NCBI RefSeq assembly: GCF_015326965.1
Contig: NZ_CP017659.1
Coordinates: forward strand, 6,709,001-6,773,000
Reading direction: 5' to 3'
DNA length: 64,000 bases
Origin: Paenibacillus sp. JZ16
GTDB lineage: Bacteria > Bacillota > Bacilli > Paenibacillales > Paenibacillaceae
In this document: positions 61,955 through 64,000 of the stretch, piece after piece
How positions within the stretch are numbered: position 1 is the first letter of the stretch
How the letters are laid out: each line of letters starts with the position of its first letter
Translations under genes and position numbers: made by a program
The notes under the pieces: model-generated
What the model was told of the DNA's origin: nothing
What the model saw: the letters and a program-made list of their open reading frames with translations, nothing else
Databases searched by the model: none

Positions 61955-62598
61955 AAATTGTGATTGCGGATGATCATGCCGTGGTCCGCAGCGGATTTTC
62001 CATGATTCTGAATTACCAGGAAGACATGGAGGTTGTCGCGACGGCGGCAGACGGTATGGAGGCTTACACCATGGTGGCGAAGCATCGGCCGAATGTGCTG
62101 TTGATGGATTTAAGCATGCCCCCCGGCGAAAGCGGACTGATTGCGACCGGCAAGATCAGCAGCGAATTTCCGGAAACGAAAATTCTGATTCTAACCATGT
62201 ATGATGATGACGATTACCTGTTTCATGTTTTAAAAAACGGGGCTTCAGGTTATGTGCTCAAAAATGCGCCGGATGATGAATTAATCTCCGCCATCCGCAT
62301 GGTGCATAAGGGAGGGACCTATATTCATCCCCAGATGGCGACTTCCCTGGTTCGGGAGTTTATTAAGAAAGATAGTGAGAGCGCGGAGCAGGATCCGTTT
62401 AACAGCCTGTCCAAAAGGGAGATTGAGATCCTGCCTCTAATCGCCAAGGGCTATGGCAATAAGGAGATCGCGGAAAAACTGTTCGTATCGGTCAAGACGG
62501 TGGAGGCGCACAAGGCCAAAATTATGGAAAAGCTGAATTTGAAAAGCCGTCCGGAGTTAGTGGAATATGCGCTGAAGAAAAAATTGCTGGATTTTTAG
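61951..62598 (+). CDS. nreC: Nitrate/anaerobiosis response regulator NreC
   Basis: 215 residues from GTG 61951, overlapping nreB by four bases. The receiver has [11 protein letters not shown] and the phospho-acceptor in [13 protein letters not shown]. The C-terminal NarL/LuxR-type helix-turn-helix has [35 protein letters not shown]. When phosphorylated by NreB it activates narG and narK-type promoters. Candidate sites are at 53801 and 62644. Confidence 0.93.
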   Translation: MKIVIADDHAVVRSGFSMILNYQEDMEVVATAADGMEAYTMVAKHRPNVLLMDLSMPPGESGLIATGKISSEFPETKILILTMYDDDDYLFHVLKNGASGYVLKNAPDDELISAIRMVHKGGTYIHPQMATSLVREFIKKDSESAEQDPFNSLSKREIEILPLIAKGYGNKEIAEKLFVSVKTVEAHKAKIMEKLNLKSRPELVEYALKKKLLDF

Positions 62599-62643
62599 TC
62601 TTACCTATACAACAGGGCGCAATAAAGGGTCATTGCTTAAAGG

Positions 62644-62712
62644 AATAGGGAAGTTCCCCGGTGAGATTCAGGGAACTTCCCTATTAGCATTGTGAATAGG
62701 TGCACGTACAAT
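62644..62712 (+). promoter_or_regulatory. narK promoter with paired candidate NreC sites
   Basis: A perfect 15-base inverted repeat, AATAGGGAAGTTCCC (62644-62658) and GGGAACTTCCCTATT (62671-62685), spaced by 12 bases. Each arm contains GGGAANTTCCC. The TACAAT -10 box is at 62707-62712 and there is no -35 box. TTCCCTA (62677) begins 30 bases before the -10 box. With no T run it is less likely to be a terminator for nreC. Confidence 0.5.
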
Positions 62713-62764
62713 AGGAGCTGGGGATCAATATGCCATTCATTACGCTTTAGAAAAGGTGATGGAA

Positions 62765-64000
62765 ATGATCAAAAAGGTGCAGCTTCCGCTGCAAACAATG
62801 AATCTGGTGCTTGGCTTTATGGTATGGGTCATCATCTCCGCGCTCTTGCCGTTTATTCGCGAGGATATCTCCATTACGGCCGACCGCCTCGCTATTCTGA
62901 CGGCTATTCCGGTGGTGCTGGGTTCGGTCCTCCGGATTCCGCTCGGCTATTACGCCAATGTGGTGGGAGCACGAATTGTTTTTATCGCCAGCTTTATCCT
63001 GCTGCTGTTTCCGGTTTATTTTATCAGCTCGGCTACCTCCTTTACGCATTTGGTAATCGGCGGCTTGTTCCTTGGGATCGGGGGGGCCGTATTCTCGGTC
63101 GGCGTGACCTCGCTGCCTAAATATTATGCGAAAGAGAAGCTCGGACTCGTAAATGGGATATACGGAATGGGCAACATCGGCACCGCCATTACCACGTTTG
63201 CTGCACCGGTCATCGCGACTCAGATCGGATGGTCCAAAACCGTCCAGCTGTATTTGGTTCTGCTGTTGATCTTTGCCGTGCTAAATGTAATCTTAGGCGA
63301 CCGTAAAGAAATCAAAGTGAAAACACCGATCATGGAACAGATCAAGGGTGTATATAAAAATGAAAAATTGTGGTTTTTCTCTCTTTTTTATTTTATTACA
63401 TTCGGTTCGTTCGTAGCCTTTACGGTGTACTTGCCGAACTTTCTGGTTACCCATTTCGAGCTTGCGAAGGTGGATGCCGGGATGCGGACGGCAGGGTTCA
63501 TTTTGGTAGCAACAATATTACGCCCTGTAGGCGGCTGGCTTGCAGATAAGTTTAAACCGCTGTTCTTATTAATGGGCGTATTCATAGGGCTCACGGCTGC
63601 GGCCATCCTGTTGGCATTCTCTCCATCCATTGGCTTGTATACGGCCGGCTGCTTAACCATTGCCGTTGGTGCCGGGCTTGGAAACGGGGTTATTTTCAAA
63701 CTCGTGCCCCTTTATTTCAACAAGCAGGCCGGCATTGTGAACGGTATCGTGTCCATGATGGGCGGTCTTGGCGGATTCTTCCCGCCGCTGATGCTTTCCT
63801 TCATCCATTCGGCTACGGGGCAATATTCCATTGGGTTCATGGCTTTATCGCAGGTTGCGCTGGCCAGTTTCGTTATTGTGGTATGGATGTACTATCAGGA
63901 CAAACTCTCCGTACAATCCGAGGTGTTTAACTCCACCGGCCAGGGGATATTGGTTACGGATCGGAGCGGAAAGATCAATGCCGTCAATCCGGCATTCACG
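62765..64000 (+). CDS. NarK-type nitrate/nitrite MFS transporter fused to a PAS domain (3' end outside window)
   Basis: Open frame from ATG 62765 (AAAAGGTGA upstream) to the window end, 412 residues visible. Residues 1 to about 380 are a complete MFS transporter of the NarK family: 12 helices, with IGGLFLGIGGAVFSVGVTSLP, GIYGMGNIGTAI, RPVGGWLADKF, GAGLGNGVIFKLVP and IVNGIVSMMGGLGGFFPPL. After the last helix (VVWMYYQDKLS) comes QGILVTDRSGKINAVNPAFT, the start of a PAS domain. The protein continues past base 64000, so further signalling domains are possible. A simple NarK would end near residue 385-395. Confidence 0.85.
   Translation, partial: MIKKVQLPLQTMNLVLGFMVWVIISALLPFIREDISITADRLAILTAIPVVLGSVLRIPLGYYANVVGARIVFIASFILLLFPVYFISSATSFTHLVIGGLFLGIGGAVFSVGVTSLPKYYAKEKLGLVNGIYGMGNIGTAITTFAAPVIATQIGWSKTVQLYLVLLLIFAVLNVILGDRKEIKVKTPIMEQIKGVYKNEKLWFFSLFYFITFGSFVAFTVYLPNFLVTHFELAKVDAGMRTAGFILVATILRPVGGWLADKFKPLFLLMGVFIGLTAAAILLAFSPSIGLYTAGCLTIAVGAGLGNGVIFKLVPLYFNKQAGIVNGIVSMMGGLGGFFPPLMLSFIHSATGQYSIGFMALSQVALASFVIVVWMYYQDKLSVQSEVFNSTGQGILVTDRSGKINAVNPAFT

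Overview
The window is chromosomal DNA from a spore-forming, moderately GC-rich Firmicute, most likely Paenibacillus or a close relative. The reasons are AGGAGG-type ribosome binding sites, frequent TTG/GTG starts, sporulation genes (spoVM, a spoVIF-like gene), ylbF/ylbG, remA and a gene order matching the Bacillus subtilis yloA-to-recG segment. No rRNA, tRNA, CRISPR array, prophage or insertion sequence was seen.

Bases 1-5.8 kb: the 3' end of an XPB-type DNA helicase overlapped by its helicase-associated partner, then ylbF-ylbG, a 408-base gap with nested inverted repeats, a conserved hypothetical gene, a LysR regulator and a PHP-domain phosphoesterase. Bases 5.8-34.6 kb: the conserved core. 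rqcH is on the minus strand. Then come a P-type Ca2+ ATPase, dapF (its ribosome binding site lies in a long hairpin), a homocysteine methyltransferase/MTHFR fusion protein, yicC, remA, gmk, rpoZ, coaBC, priA, def, fmt, rsmB, rlmN, prpC, prkC, rsgA, rpe, spoVM, rpmB (minus strand), fakA, a degV/fakB gene, recG and a spoVIF-like gene. Many neighbours overlap by 1-4 bases, which points to translational coupling.

Bases 34.7-53.6 kb: accessory genes. These are an SRAP protein, a purine permease, a glycolipid-binding protein, a complete lantibiotic self-protection set without a visible lantibiotic (lipoprotein lanI, ABC transporter lanFEG, two-component lanRK, with a nisin-box-like promoter), a diguanylate cyclase, arsRBC with two matching operators, a MocR regulator, a Zur-box-controlled zinc-free L33 paralogue, and several metabolic or hypothetical genes.

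Bases 53.6-64 kb: a nitrate respiration island, narGHJI-nreABC-narK, arranged as in staphylococci. NreA (nitrate), NreB (oxygen, Fe-S) and NreC (DNA binding) should control it. The narG and narK promoters share a TTCCCTA element at almost the same distance from the -10 box. Two features stand out. narH runs into narJ without a stop, apparently through loss of one G in a G tract. The narK reading frame continues beyond a full-length nitrate/nitrite MFS transporter into a PAS domain cut off by the window end, suggesting a transporter-sensor fusion.
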